Part shown: in pieces, positions 31,531-43,234 of the stretch | Numbering within the stretch: position 1 is the first letter of the stretch | How the letters are laid out: every line of letters starts with the position of its first letter | Source: Engraulis encrasicolus | Taxonomy: Eukaryota > Chordata > Actinopteri > Clupeiformes > Engraulidae | Assembly (NCBI RefSeq): GCF_034702125.1 | Contig: NC_085880.1 | Coordinates: 9,427,177-9,491,176, forward strand | Direction of reading: 5' to 3' | DNA length: 64,000 nt | Position numbers and translations under genes: made by a program | The notes under the pieces: model-generated | What the model saw: only the letters and a program-made list of their open reading frames with translations | What the model was told of the DNA's origin: nothing | Databases searched by the model: none

Positions 31531-33960
31531 ATGGCAGAAAGGACGAACAGGAGCATCGCATTACCAGTCAGACAGTCAATGGAGGCTGTTGAGATGTCAT
31601 CACCCCGTGATGTGAAGATGAAGGAAGAGTGGGACAACATGGGTGGCACAGACTGCGAGGCAGCATTATCCATGCCATGGCCTATCAAATCAGAGCCTGA
31701 CGTAGGCCTATGCTTTTCTGATCCACAGTCACACCCAATAGAGACTGGTTGCTGTGGCCTGGATAGCAGTGGGAATGAAGTTAAGGTTTTGGACATTAAA
31801 AGTGAGATTGAGAGTTGTAGTGTGGGTGGCTCTGAAAACGAATGTAAGCCTCTTGACATTAAAACTGAGATAAAGTCAGAGCTGACTGAAGAGTACCAAC
31901 CTTCAGAACTTACTAGATGTGTGGCGGATTCACCAGAGAACCATGTCATGCCAAAAGAGGAGAGCATTGTTGGCGATGAGCCTGGCAGTGATGCTCAGAA
32001 GGATGCAGAGGGCAGTATGAATATAAAGAGTCTGGAAGAAATGCAGGAAGTTGAGTGTGATGCTGAGGTGTTGATGCCCAAAAAGAAAAGAAAAAGATCT
32101 GATAGAGGCAGGGACAAAGGACCTTTTCCCTGCCCCACCTGTGGAATATCATTCACACTTCGGTGTAACTTGAGCAAACATAAAGTCGTGCACAGCAAGG
32201 AGAAACCACACGCGTGTCATCTGTGCGGAAAAAGCTTCTCACGCTCAGACTATCTGAAGAACCACATGCTGATTCACACCACTGGAAAGGGAAAAAAACG
32301 AAATAGAGGACCTAAAGCTTCATGTGATGTGTGCGGGAAGACTTTCGCTGACGTGTTTGTATTGCGGCATCACCAGAGAAGACACTTTGAGGACCGGCCC
32401 TTCAAATGCGACCTGTGCAGCAAGGAGTTCAAAGTACGACCAGACTTCCTGCTACACCGGCAGGCGCACACGGGTGTTAATTCATTCAGGTCATATATGT
32501 GCAAAACGTGTGGACAGCACTTCACCAGGTTGCAAAGTCTTCAGAAACATCAGATTGTCCATACTGGTGAGACACCTTTCAGCTGTCCTCACTGCCAGAA
32601 GGAATTTAAATCTAAATGGGGACTGACATGTCACCTGAAGAAATGCACAGACACACAACCTCTGTGGCGCCCACCCATAAAGCCAAGGCCAATCCGGCCA
32701 AGGCGACACGGCTGCCCACACTGTCAAAAGAAATTTCAGATGAAGTGGATACTAGAACGTCATTTGGTAACATGCAAAGTGGCATTAATGTTTGGCAGTG
32801 ATGTTCAGAAGGATGCAAAGGCCAGTGTGAATAAGGAGAGTCTGGAGGAAAGACCGGAAACTGAGTGTGATGCTGATGTGGTGATGCCCAAGAAATCACA
32901 CCAAGATGGACGTAGCTCCTCCAGTAAAGCTGATGAAGCAGCAGAGACTCTCCCTGAAAGCTCGAGGAAGCGACGTGGGAGAAAAAAGGGCACTGACAGA
33001 CGCAAGGAGGAAGGACCGTTCCCTTGCCTCACATGTGGAAAATCATTCAAAATTCAGAGTTCCTTGTCCAGACATAAAAACCGACACGCCAGAGATGAAA
33101 GTGACAGAGTGTCATGTGATGTATGTGGGAAGAGCTTCATTGGCGTGCTCGCATTGCGGCATCACCAGAAAAGGCACACAGCGGAGGCCAAGGCCAGTGT
33201 GAATAAGGAGAGTCAGGAGGAAAGACAGGAAACTGTGTGTGATACTGACGCGGTGATGCCCAAGAAATCACACCAAGATGGACATGGCTCTGACAGCGAA
33301 GCTGATGAAGCAGCAGAGGTGGTCCCTGAAAGCTCGAGGAAACGACGTGGGAGAAGAAAGACCAATGACAGACACGAGGACAAAGGACCGTTCTCCTGTC
33401 CCACATGTGGGAAATCATTCAAATTTCAGACTTCCTTGTACAAGCATGAAATCCGGCACGGCAGAGACAAAAGTGGCCGAGCTTCATGTGATGTATGCCG
33501 GAAGAGCTTTGTTAACGTTCTTGCATTGCGGCATCACCAGAAAAGGCACACAGAGGACCGGCCCTTCAAGTGCCACCAGTGCAGCAAAGAGTTCAAAGTT
33601 CGGCAAGACTTCACATCTCACATGAAGACACACACAGGTTTGAAGCCATACGTGTGCAAAGAATGTGGACAGGGCTTCACCAGGGCGCACAGCCTTCAGA
33701 AACACCTACGTGCACATACTGGAGAGATGCCTTTCAGTTGCTCTCACTGCCAAAAGAAATTTCAGACAAAATGGGGACTGTCGAGTCATTTGAAAAAATA
33801 CAGATGTACACAGATGGACAACAGCTGGTGTGCACCCATAATGCCAAGGCCAACAGTGCCAAAGCAGCACTGCTGTCCACAATGCAAAAAGAAATTTAAG
33901 TTGAAACGGATACTAACACGTCACATGGAAAAATGTGAAGTTGCATTAACATTGAGTTGA
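31531..33960 (+). CDS. ZNF-E: large zinc-finger protein, about 15 fingers in three blocks
   Basis: 809 residues in one exon; acceptor TTTAAAG at 31437; ATG at 31531 (another in frame at 31579). N-terminal module: RDVKMKEEWDNMG, KSEIESCS, IKTEIKSEL, EYQPSELTR. Block 1 starts near residue 199 with seven fingers, the last two C2HC (HLKKC, HLVTC). A linker (SDVQKDAKASVNKESLEE, KKSHQDGR, ESSRKRRGRKK) leads to two fingers. A second copy of that linker near residue 552 leads to six more, ending with HMEKC. Thus a segment of linker plus two fingers has been duplicated in frame. The finger before last is damaged (HLKKYRC). This is the only long, fully open gene of its subtype and the intact relative of the broken half of ZNF-D. 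Nuclear DNA-binding role inferred; target unknown. Confidence 0.88.
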   Translation: MAERTNRSIALPVRQSMEAVEMSSPRDVKMKEEWDNMGGTDCEAALSMPWPIKSEPDVGLCFSDPQSHPIETGCCGLDSSGNEVKVLDIKSEIESCSVGGSENECKPLDIKTEIKSELTEEYQPSELTRCVADSPENHVMPKEESIVGDEPGSDAQKDAEGSMNIKSLEEMQEVECDAEVLMPKKKRKRSDRGRDKGPFPCPTCGISFTLRCNLSKHKVVHSKEKPHACHLCGKSFSRSDYLKNHMLIHTTGKGKKRNRGPKASCDVCGKTFADVFVLRHHQRRHFEDRPFKCDLCSKEFKVRPDFLLHRQAHTGVNSFRSYMCKTCGQHFTRLQSLQKHQIVHTGETPFSCPHCQKEFKSKWGLTCHLKKCTDTQPLWRPPIKPRPIRPRRHGCPHCQKKFQMKWILERHLVTCKVALMFGSDVQKDAKASVNKESLEERPETECDADVVMPKKSHQDGRSSSSKADEAAETLPESSRKRRGRKKGTDRRKEEGPFPCLTCGKSFKIQSSLSRHKNRHARDESDRVSCDVCGKSFIGVLALRHHQKRHTAEAKASVNKESQEERQETVCDTDAVMPKKSHQDGHGSDSEADEAAEVVPESSRKRRGRRKTNDRHEDKGPFSCPTCGKSFKFQTSLYKHEIRHGRDKSGRASCDVCRKSFVNVLALRHHQKRHTEDRPFKCHQCSKEFKVRQDFTSHMKTHTGLKPYVCKECGQGFTRAHSLQKHLRAHTGEMPFSCSHCQKKFQTKWGLSSHLKKYRCTQMDNSWCAPIMPRPTVPKQHCCPQCKKKFKLKRILTRHMEKCEVALTLS

Positions 33961-34850
33961 CTCAAAATATGTATATTTTTTGTTATATGTTTTGTTTGTT
34001 TGTTTGTTTACACATATGCTCCAGCTGAAGACTCATGGCTCAATAAAAATTGTGTGTGTACACTGACTTATTTATTTGAATCCACTTTTCTTAGTCATAC
34101 CTGTATCAGCACAGGACCAGGGGTGTATTCCAAGAACCTGGCTCAGTAGTAAACCAGGTTAGTTTAACCTTGTAGTACTGGTAAATCACCTTAAAGAAGA
34201 GCCAAGAGTCCTCATTTTCTTAATCAAATGACATAAATGGGCCATCTATTAGCAGGTTTACCACTTCCTGTACATTCATTTAACCATGTTCTTGAATACC
34301 CTCTGATCTCATTCTCATTATGGGCGTGTACGTGACGGCGCATCTTTGTGCATGCGCCATTCATCCTTTCAAGGCAAAATTCTAACCAGAATGCATTAGA
34401 ATTTTGCATTGCACATGCCCACTGTGCAGACTGTGCCGAAATGTGCCATCACAAATGCGTTCGATCAAATGTCTTGTGTATGTTGTTCTGACATGGCAAG
34501 TATTCTCAACTCTGCCGTGGCTTGCAGAAGTCACTTCAGAACCAGCACAGTGCCGACAACAGGTGTGCTGTAAATGTGTTTTGTTCTTTTAAATCTATGA
34601 TTGTTTCTTTTGCAGAAAATATGGACTTGGAAGAGGTGAATTTGATAAGCTGCTTTGCCAAAAGGGTAGAAAGTCAATAAAAGGCTGTTTAAAAAGTATG
34701 TAATGAGATTGAGATCTGTATTGATTCTTTAGTGACTGCAGATCTGAGAATGAGAGTGATTTATACAGTAAAATGTTTAATTGAAAGGCATTCTGTGTAT
34801 GTGAGTGAAGTGTTTTTCTGAATCTAAATCTGCTGGATCATATTGGACTA
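33961..34850. other. 3' flank of ZNF-E
   Basis: A (TTTG)n run near 33989-34011, CAATAAAAATTG near 34040 as a possible polyadenylation signal, then repeat-derived sequence paralogous to the ZNF-D flank. No gene seen. Confidence 0.55.
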
Positions 34851-34854
34851 TCGG

Positions 34855-35731
34855 TTGGCCCAGACTGACTCTCCAATTCAGAGCGTGACGGTAATGCATC
34901 ATGAGAATTGTGATCTAAAATGATCCATCCTCCATTTCTACTTTTTAAATCTTTGCTTTTTTTTGACTGTCTTTCAAAGTTTTCTGTAACCTACGTTTGC
35001 CTCAATTGGCTGTGAGCACCAGGTCCAAAGCAGAATTGAGGATAGAGACTTAACATGGACTAGACTAGAGCATGCACAGGCTTGACAAAGAAAACTCCCC
35101 CAATACATTTACAAATCATTTACACAGACAGGCAGGCAGCATGGATGTGGATGCCTTAGTGCAGGGGTCCCCAAACTTTTTTCTCTGGGGGCCACATTGT
35201 CGTTCCTGACTGTGATCAGGGGCCGAGATCAATCATGTGGGCTTTACTAGGCCACTGCCTGTTATAGCCATACTTTCTAGCACAAAGTGAGTACTTCACA
35301 TGTTTTTCAATTTGAAATACCACAGGTATTCCTTTTAATTTCTAATAACCATGTAAAAATAACAAAGAAAGGTTAGAAAAATATGGTGATTGACAGTTTA
35401 TGAGTGATACAGTAGAAATGGTAGGCCTGTTATACAGTGAGTTGAGAAACTATCAAGACAAGACACTTCTGGTTATTCACACTAGATTAGTGAAAATTAA
35501 ACTGTAGGAAGGCCTGCTGATAAACAAAATAAAATATTTCAAAAATATATTTTATCATTATTTTTTTCTATAAGGATTGCTTCTTTGGGCCAGTTCAAAT
35601 GGTGAGGTGCAGAGAGGTGGAGGGCCGGCCAAAGGGGCGTGGCGGGCCGCATCCGGGCCCCCGGGCCTTAGTTTGGGGACCCCTGCCTTAGTGTCTGCAA
35701 CAGTCAAATCAGATCCTGCTTCAAGTTCTAA
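34855..35731 (+). pseudogene. 5' relic of a further zinc-finger gene, split by a MITE
   Basis: GACTCTCCAATTCAGAGCG and GGTAATGCATCATGAG echo the promoter module. The acceptor CTTTCAAAG at 34979 and following text match the ZNF-B and ZNF-C leader (GTGAGCACCAGGTCCAAAGC). An ATG at 35141 begins MDVDALV, is interrupted by the MITE, and resumes at 35694 as SATVKSDPASSSN before TAG. This corresponds to the ALSMPGPIKSEPD region of the relatives. All fingers are missing; the right border is a repeat at 35732. Confidence 0.65.
35162..35685. mobile_element. hAT-type MITE with perfect 15-bp terminal repeats
   Basis: Ends CAGGGGTCCCCAAAC and GTTTGGGGACCCCTG; 524 bp; flanked by the 8-bp duplication CCTTAGTG (35154-35161, 35686-35693). 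No transposase. Related sequence lies inverted at 52185-52815 and partly at 43045-43125. Confidence 0.92.
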
Positions 35732-36031
35732 TTAGTGTAGGCAATGGGTGAAAAAATCGCTCACAAGGTGATACAAGCATGAAAATTGGCACAGGTGTTC
35801 ATTAGGACATGCTTATCAATATCAGGGGTGGAGGCACTCAAAATTCCATGTTGCATAGCAACGGTTGCTAGGCAAAGCATTTCCCTTAGCAACCAGCATC
35901 AATTATGCAGTTTCCAATTGATTTTGTGGTATTAACCCCTTAAGACACGGCATCATAAATTAGCTGTTACCAGAATGGCAATGACCAAGTCGTAATGTAT
36001 TACTAAAGGCCCTGTGCACTGTCATAGTAGT
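35732..36031. repeat. 300-bp direct repeat, left copy
   Basis: Starts TTAGTGTAGGCAATGGGTG and ends GCACTGTCATAGTAGT. By eye it is identical to 37609-37908. A diverged inverted copy lies at about 42020-42320. It includes the palindromic GCAACGGTTGCTAGGCAAAG. No coding capacity. Confidence 0.9.
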
Positions 36032-36109
36032 GTACACAGCAAAAACCGGAGGGTTGAATCAACTCCCACAGAGTCAATTTTAACATTTTTTGCGGGTTTA
36101 TTTGGCTCC

Positions 36110-36485
36110 ACACTCTAAAGAGTTAAATTAACATTTTCAATATAGTTAATATTTAACACTGTGCCAAGAGTTACTTTTTAACTCCCTAAACTGGGTTAAA
36201 GTAACACTATATAGAGTTACATTGACACTTTATCAGAGTTCGTTTTTCACTCCCTAAACTGGGTTAACTTAACACTGCATTGAGTTACATTAACACTATA
36301 TCAGAGTTCCTTTTCAACTCCCTACATAAGGTTAAATTAACACTATATCGATATACATTAACACTATGTCAGAGTTCCTTTTTAACTCCTTAAACTGGGT
36401 TAAATTAACACTATATCGATTTACATTAACACTAAATCAGAGCTCCTTTTAACTTCCTAAACTGGGTTAAATCGACACAACATAC
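36110..36485. repeat. Minisatellite, about 65-70 bp period
   Basis: About five units built from CTCCCTAAACTGGGTTAA, ATTAACACTATATCG and TCAGAGTTCCTTTTTAACT. The units have diverged by several percent, with a shorter half-unit at the left end. Confidence 0.85.
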
Positions 36486-37265
36486 TTTAAAAATCGGACA
36501 ATACAACCATTAAAATGACAATAATTAATTCCAAGAAAAATGCGTCTTCAAAAACACAATTTATTTTAACTTTTTAGAATTGTTGACCAATGCATTAATT
36601 AAGATCAATTTAAAAAACAAAATACAAGAATGCATAATATTTCAGATCTCTTTTTTTATTGCTGAACAATGAAGGTAATTAACAATACATTTCATAATAT
36701 ACTATAAAGATGCAAATCACAGCAGTGTAGCATTAACACATGATAGCATTGGAGCAATAAAACCTTAATTGAATTTACATGCGTCTTTGTATCCTCTTTC
36801 ATTCATATTGCTTGTATGTTGAACAGATAATTGAACTAAGAATAAACTATTTAAACTGTGGCATCCCTGTCTCTGTCTCCGTACTAAGAACCTGTGTTGC
36901 CTTTCTTTTGAGTAAGGTAATTATTGGTGGTAGACTTTCATGTCTACCCCTGGCGTAGTCGCTACAAAACTCGTAAAGTCCACTCGGTTACAATTGCAAT
37001 TTGGACTTTTCTGTATATGGTGCTATGAAAACGCTTACAACTCCTGGGAGCTACTGGTTTTTAATCAGTGATGTTTAAGCCGGGGCGTTTATGATCAATA
37101 TTGGGTTTCTCTCTCTCCGTGCGTCAGCGGAGACTGCTGTCAGTCACACATGCGCGTGCACACACCCGCACAAAACAGCTTTTCTCTCTACCCCTCTCCT
37201 TTTGTTCAGCTCCTTGTCTCAACTGGAAATATGCATAAGGTAGTCAATATACTGTTACTGTTTAG
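36486..37265. other. AT-rich spacer without genes
   Basis: No gene or clear repeat recognised. It includes a long AT-rich stretch and a GC-richer segment near 37040-37200 with CGTGCGTCAGCGGAG. Confidence 0.4.
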
Positions 37266-37274
37266 GTGTGCTGT

Positions 37275-37440
37275 GGAACGGTAATCAGTGTTGGGGGTAA
37301 CGCGTTACTAAGTCACAGCGTTACGTAATTTAATTACTTAGGAACGAAACTTAGGAACGTAACGCATAACTCTTCAAATTTCAGTAACGTAATTACAGTT
37401 ACTACACTGCTGTAATGATCGTTACTAGTTAAATTAAAAT
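37275..37440. mobile_element. Fragment of a fish DNA transposon, GTTGGGGGTAACGCGTTAC family
   Basis: CAGTGTTGGGGGTAACGCG, repeated GTAACG and GTTACTACACTGC text is a common fish repeat type. Other fragments lie at 43170-43235 and 51690-51800. I see only one end of each. Confidence 0.55.
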
Positions 37441-37608
37441 TTAAAGTTTAAATCATCTTCAGGTTTGCTGATATTAGTTCTAGATGTGCGAAGCCCTCTG
37501 TCTCTGGGCTGTTTTTCCCCTAGCCCTTCTCGAGCTCTCGGGTGTGGGTGTGTGAGAGCACGCGCACGGACACTGATGTTCCTTCCTCGTGCATGCAAGG
37601 TCTTTCAC

Positions 37609-37908
37609 TTAGTGTAGGCAATGGGTGAAAAAATCGCTCACAAGGTGATACAAGCATGAAAATTGGCACAGGTGTTCATTAGGACATGCTTATCAATATC
37701 AGGGGTGGAGGCACTCAAAATTCCATGTTGCATAGCAACGGTTGCTAGGCAAAGCATTTCCCTTAGCAACCAGCATCAATTATGCAGTTTCCAATTGATT
37801 TTGTGGTATTAACCCCTTAAGACACGGCATCATAAATTAGCTGTTACCAGAATGGCAATGACCAAGTCGTAATGTATTACTAAAGGCCCTGTGCACTGTC
37901 ATAGTAGT
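37609..37908. repeat. 300-bp direct repeat, right copy
   Basis: Identical by eye to 35732-36031. Here the sequence continues rightward (GTACCCTGAGCCATTTTC) into text that also appears, inverted, at 42020-42075, so this copy is the more complete end of a larger inverted-repeat element. Confidence 0.9.
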
Positions 37909-38656
37909 AGGCATATGTACCCTGAGCCATTTTCTTAATATCACTGTAGCAATGCTGAGAAAGGCTCCATATTACAAATATGCACCCTTTTCCTTACGGT
38001 AGCAACCAGCATCAATGAAAACAGGTTCCGAGCAATTATGTGGTATTGTGATGTTTGAATATTGACCGTGTGTCCTAAAATCACTTCATGAATCCTTCAA
38101 GAGGTTATATTAGCAACGAATGACAAAGGCCCCTTTGATGTAATTTTGTTTCCATATAAGTCAATTATGTGAAAAATACAATTTACACTTCAATTTACTT
38201 TTTGAAGACATAATGTCTCAATATGGTTTATATGTCTCAGTACACATCAGGCCTGTCTTCATCTTTATACATAAATACAGTTAGGACAGTGCTGTGTTGT
38301 AAATTGTGACCTGGTAGCCTTTTATTATTCACTATATACGTATAGTGAGTTGGGTGCTACAATATTAAGATACAATAAACTGGTTTACAATAAGTTGGGG
38401 CACTTGGTATTTTGTAAATTAAAACAAAATATTCTTCAATTCATACAAACATTCGATCCATACATAAAATGGAGAACTGTGCAAAGAGAGGAAAGCTGAA
38501 AGGAAAGCAATCCAAGTTGGTTCCTCTACATCAGGACAGTTTTGACCATGGGGTGGCCAGGTTGGGGCCCATTGAAATTCTACTTCTTGGAAATATAACA
38601 AGCCCATATTCTGGTTCTGGGCATCCTGTGTGGTGTCGCATTGAGAGCAATGGTAT

Positions 38657-38706
38657 TAGAATAGAATAGAATAGAATAGAATAGAATAGAATAGAATAGA
38701 ACAGAA
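38657..38706. repeat. (AGAAT)n microsatellite with a repeat tail
   Basis: About nine AGAAT units degrade into AGAAC units and then AAGCCTTTATTGTCATTATAC, a common fish repeat end. Confidence 0.9.
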
Positions 38707-40255
38707 CAGAAAGCCTTTATTGTCATTATACAAAGTATACTGAGATTTGAGCTTCCCTACGAGGTGCACAGTCCTTTATATTGTAGACGAATACATTCCA
38801 GTAAGTATAAGTTCATTTTAGTGACAGCTTTGGAGAAGAATATTCATTTCAAACTAGGCTTGTCTATGTGGTGCTGAGCGGTCATTGTGGTATACCATTG
38901 ATATTACTGTTAATTATAGCATAAGCATATAGCATAAGCATATCTCATCGTGCATGCAAACTTACTCACAATACATTCAGACTATTAGCTGTGGAACTCA
39001 GACTGTGAACACCACAGCTATGGAACTATGGAAACCAATTTCAGTCTTTTGCCATAGCTGATGTTTGTGAATCTGGCAAAATGGTGAGGGTTTTGGGAAG
39101 AATGTGTGTGGTCTTTAAACACCTTCATCTATGACTGGGTTACTCTTGAACAATGCTCAAGGAACATTTCACTCTTCATCAGGATTGTACAGGTAGCTGT
39201 TAACACCTGCTGGGCATTGCTGCCTGTCGCACCTCCTCCGGTGCCCATGGGTCAGCGAGAGAAAATAAGACTTGTGACACAAACATCTTTATTGTATCAA
39301 TTACTAGACAAACATAGGGAATACACATTCATAATGCATAAGCATCATCTTCAGGTCTTGAGGTAGGGTATAGTAGGATTCATATATTTCTCTACAGTTG
39401 TTAATGTCACACCTCCCTAAGAGATGGTCAAGATGTGAGTTCTGTGATTCTATCTAAAGAAGGCTTCTCTAAACAGTTGCGATCCAATGTCTCCCACTCA
39501 CCAAGGCTATCCTGCCACAGCATATCAAGAGGGCAGTTGGCTATTGCTATGCAGGCATGTAGTGTTGTATCAGCAGTTGTCCTCTCTGGCTGAGTGGGGA
39601 TGGACTGGCTCAGCATGGTGGAAGGTTCTTTGGTCAAATTTGCCTAAAACCAGTGCAAATTGTCCAGAGTTACTGAAGTGTTCTTGATAGAGCAGATATC
39701 AAGACTATGTGTTTATGCGCATCTCAAATGCACTGACTACACAAAGCTGACTGTAAGAAAACAATGCCTTTGGCAGTGAAATTCTGCCAATTGAAAATGT
39801 TTAAATTCTGTCTAGCTATAGTCAATAGTAATCGATAGTAGAAATATTATAGCCTAGTATTATATAGAAAAGAAAGGTTTGGTACTTTTAACTTTGTAAA
39901 TACAATATACGTACACTCAGTAGAGGGGTGTAATATTATTAACCTGACCAGTATAGAGAGAAACACATGTCTTTGCATTCCAAATACTATCTGTTGTTTT
40001 GAATGTAACTTATCTTTAACTTGACATATAATTAGGCCCTTTAGGTTGAAAGAATTTTACAGTCATCCTAAATATATTAGTCCATTTAGTTTTGGATATA
40101 ATAATGAATAATACTGGGGTAAGCATGAGGATCACTGTCAGATGACACTTCTCAACACAGCACATATGTATCATGTACTACGTGTATACTGTATGCATTC
40201 TTTCTTCCTGATTTTTTTTTTTTGCCTGGTCAGTTGGCAGTATTTGGTACATGTA

Positions 40256-41884
40256 CAGTCCCAAGAAAAAGTTTGTACACCCTTTGAAATTTCTTACCTT
40301 TCTGTTAAAATTGGTCATAAAACATGGTCGGATCTTCCCGGAAATCACAAGAAGGAACAACCAGAGTCTGCTTTAACTAATTCAACCCCAACATTTACAA
40401 GTTTTCATATTTTCATTGGCCATAAGATGTAAACATTCACAGGACAGCAAGGCATAAGTAAGTACACCCTAGCATTCAATAGGTTTTAACCCTAAGTTAG
40501 TCACAATAACCTCAACCAGTTGTTTCCTGTAGTTGCAGATCAGATTAACAAAACAATCTGGATGTATCTGGTCTCCCTCTTCTTTAGAAAACTGCCTCTC
40601 GTCAGCAAGGTTTGTGGGATGTCTGGAGTGCATAGCTTTCTTGTCTTTATGCCATATAATCTCAATTGTATTTTGTCAGGGCTTTGACTGGGCTATTCCA
40701 GAATGTGTATTTCATAATTATGAAACCATTCTAAAGTCGATTTGCTTCTAAAGTATGGGTTGTTGTCACATTTCAGGACCCATACTCCTGTGTGCTTCAA
40801 CTGTTTGACAGACTATCTCACTGTTTTCAGTAAAATATTTCGATAAACTTCTGAGTTCATTGTTCCACTGATAATAGCAAACTGAAAAGGGCCTGAGGCA
40901 GGAAGGTAGCCGCATATAATGATGCTCCCGCCACCATACTCAAAGGTGGAGATGATGTTTTGGTGAAGGTGTGGTTCTCCAGTTCTCCTCCAAACATGAC
41001 ATTGTGTGTTCCCCTGAACAATTCAACTTTGGTTTCAACGTTGGTCTACAGAATATTTTGCAGTAATTCTATGAAGCATATAAATGCTTTTTCGCAAACC
41101 TCAAAGGTGCAGCAATATTTTTTTGGTCAGAAACCCCATTAATTTTAGATTGTCAGAATGAATCCCATTTTTAGCTATTCTTGGTTACATCTCCTCTTCT
41201 GAGTATGGTGGCGGGAGCATCATTATATGCGGCTTCCTTGCTGCCTCAGGCCCTTGACAGTTTGCTATTATTAGTGGAACAATGAACTCAAATTTATTGT
41301 GATATTTTACAAAAAAAACGCGAGGAAGTCTGTCACACAGTTGAAACACACAAGAGTATGGGTCCTGAAATGTGACGACAACCCATACTTTAGAAGCAAA
41401 TCGACTTTAGAATGGCTTCATAATAATGAAATACACATTCTGAAATAGCCCAGTCAAAGCCCTGACAAAAACAATTGAGATTATATGGCATGAAGTCACG
41501 AAAGCTATGCACTCCAGACATCCCACAAACCTTGCTGACGAGAGGCAGTTCTCTAAAGAAGAGGGAGACAAGATACAAACAGATTGTTTTGTTCATCTGA
41601 TCTGCAACTACAGGACAAGTCTGGTTGATGATATTGCAACTAACTGAGGGTTAAAACCTACTTAATGCAAGGGTGTACTTACTTATGCCCTGCTCTCCTG
41701 TGAATGTTATGGCCTTATGACCAATAAAAATATGATAACATGTAAATGTTTGGGTGGAATTAATTAAAGCAGACTCTGGTTGTTCCTTCTTGAGATTTCC
41801 GGGAAGATCAGACCATGTTTTATGATCAATTTTGACAGAAATGTAAGAAATTTCAAAGGGTGTACAAACTTTTTCTTGGGACTG
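40256..41884. mobile_element. Foldback DNA element flanked by TA, Tc1/mariner-like
   Basis: Ends CAGTCCCAAGAAAAAGTTTG and its complement, flanked by TA on both sides (40254-40255, 41885-41886). The two halves are inverted over about 800 bp each (e.g. GGGCTTTGACTGGGCTATTC near 40678 and its complement near 41440). Arms differ by point changes and small gaps. No transposase frame. TA duplication and ends suit the Tc1/mariner superfamily. Confidence 0.8.
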
Positions 41885-42344
41885 TATATAAAGATAGGCC
41901 TAGAGACATTTGTGAAGCCAGTTTCACCTGACATGATTTTAAAAAGACATTATCATTTAACATGGAATTATTCACATAATAACAATGATTTTGGGTGGAT
42001 AAAATTACATCATAAGGGGTCAATATGGTACATATTTGCCATATAACTTCTTGAAGTATTGCTACAGTGATTGTAGGACAAGGTCTTAGGGCAGAGATGC
42101 CTTCATACCACAAAATCAATCAGAAATGGCATAATTGATAGTGGTTGCTAGGGAAAGTGCTTTACCTAGCAACCGTTGCTAGGCAACATGGAATTCTGAG
42201 TGCCTCCACCCCTGACATTGATAAGCATGTCCTAATGAACACTTGTGCCAAGTTTCATGCTTGTATCACCTTGTGAGCGATTCTTCCAGTATTTAACACC
42301 CATTGCTTACGCTAAATGGGTTTGTTCGTGATGAAGCAGTGATG

Positions 42345-42462
42345 TCTTTGCTATGCAGCGTGCATGCACACTTTGCTAGTATGATGCATTCTGGGTAGAA
42401 AATTCTAACCAGAATGCATCAAACTGGCAAAGTGTGCACGCGCACTGCATAGCAAAAGCATC
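42345..42462. repeat. Short palindrome (about 118 bp)
   Basis: GCTATGCAGCGTGCATGCAC / GTGTGCACGCGCACTGCATAGC with TTTGCTAGTATGATGCATTC / GAATGCATCAAACTGGCAAA pair around TAGAAAATTCTA. It is a near-complete hairpin, possibly a tiny MITE. Confidence 0.7.
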
Positions 42463-42894
42463 ACTTACTGCTCATTTTTCATGCGTTCTGGTCACATGTG
42501 CATTTTGTTAGTGTCCCAACCAATGACGTATATACTAAGTATATAAGTCAGTGGTCCCAAGTTCAACCCTAGAGGAAGGCCTATCACTTGAGGCTGTCAT
42601 GTTTTAGCGCATGTTGAGCACTTGGTGGTGTTACTGAAGTGAAGTGAAAGACCATTGGGAAACTCCAACACCCATTGTCATTTTGACACAGCACTCCACA
42701 GCACACAAGTGAACACTGCACACAACAAAATTGCATTTATGCCTCACCTATGCAAGGGAGCAGCTCTCAATGGCGCAGTGTGGCGGGACCTTACTCATGG
42801 AGGAGGATGTGGGAGAGCACTGGTTGATTACTCCCCTCCACCAACTTGGTAGGTCGAGAGTCAAACCGGCAACCTTTGGGTTTACAAGTCTGAC

Positions 42895-43125
42895 ACCCTA
42901 AGGAAGCGAAGCACTCTTCAGATTTTTCTCTGTCTATTCGTCTACGAACGTTTCGGGCAGAGCCCTTCTTCAGAGTGTAATGGCGATTGCCATGCTGGAA
43001 ATTATGGCTATAACAGGCAGTGGCCTAGTATACAGCCCACATGATTAATCCCAACCCCTGATCACAGTCAGGAACTATAATGTGGCCCCCAGAGAAAAAA
43101 GATTGGGGACCCCTGCCTTACATTT
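42895..43125. mobile_element. hAT-MITE remnant with an inner insertion, copy in the ZNF-F unit
   Basis: GGAAGCGAAGCACTCTTCAG through GCAGTGGCCTAGTATACAGC, then CCCTGATCACAGTCAGGAAC and GATTGGGGACCCCTG. The same order lies at 52635-52816. The last part is the end of the 35162 MITE family. It marks the left side of the duplicated unit. Confidence 0.65.
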
Positions 43126-43234
43126 TAAATATAGGCCTAGTAATATTGTAGTGTAAAGGATTATTTTGAAAATACAGTAACATGTAATCAGTAATGCATT
43201 ACTGTTTCTGAGTAATTTGTCCAACACTACTCTT

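Larger units (their letters stand above)
37609..42322. mobile_element. Large composite element with inverted ends
   Basis: The left end TTAGTGTAGGCAATGGGTG and about 450 bp after it pair with the reverse complement of about 42020-42322 (ACACCCATTGCTTACGCTAA). The inside holds an (AGAAT)n array, a foldback element (40256-41884) and AT-rich DNA without coding. The arms have diverged by several percent, so the element is old. The boundaries are approximate. Confidence 0.5.

Noticed and set aside
35732..37908. An LTR retrotransposon with 300-bp LTRs
   Set aside because: The ends are not TG...CA, no primer-binding site or gag-pol frame lies between, and the repeat belongs to a larger inverted-repeat element.
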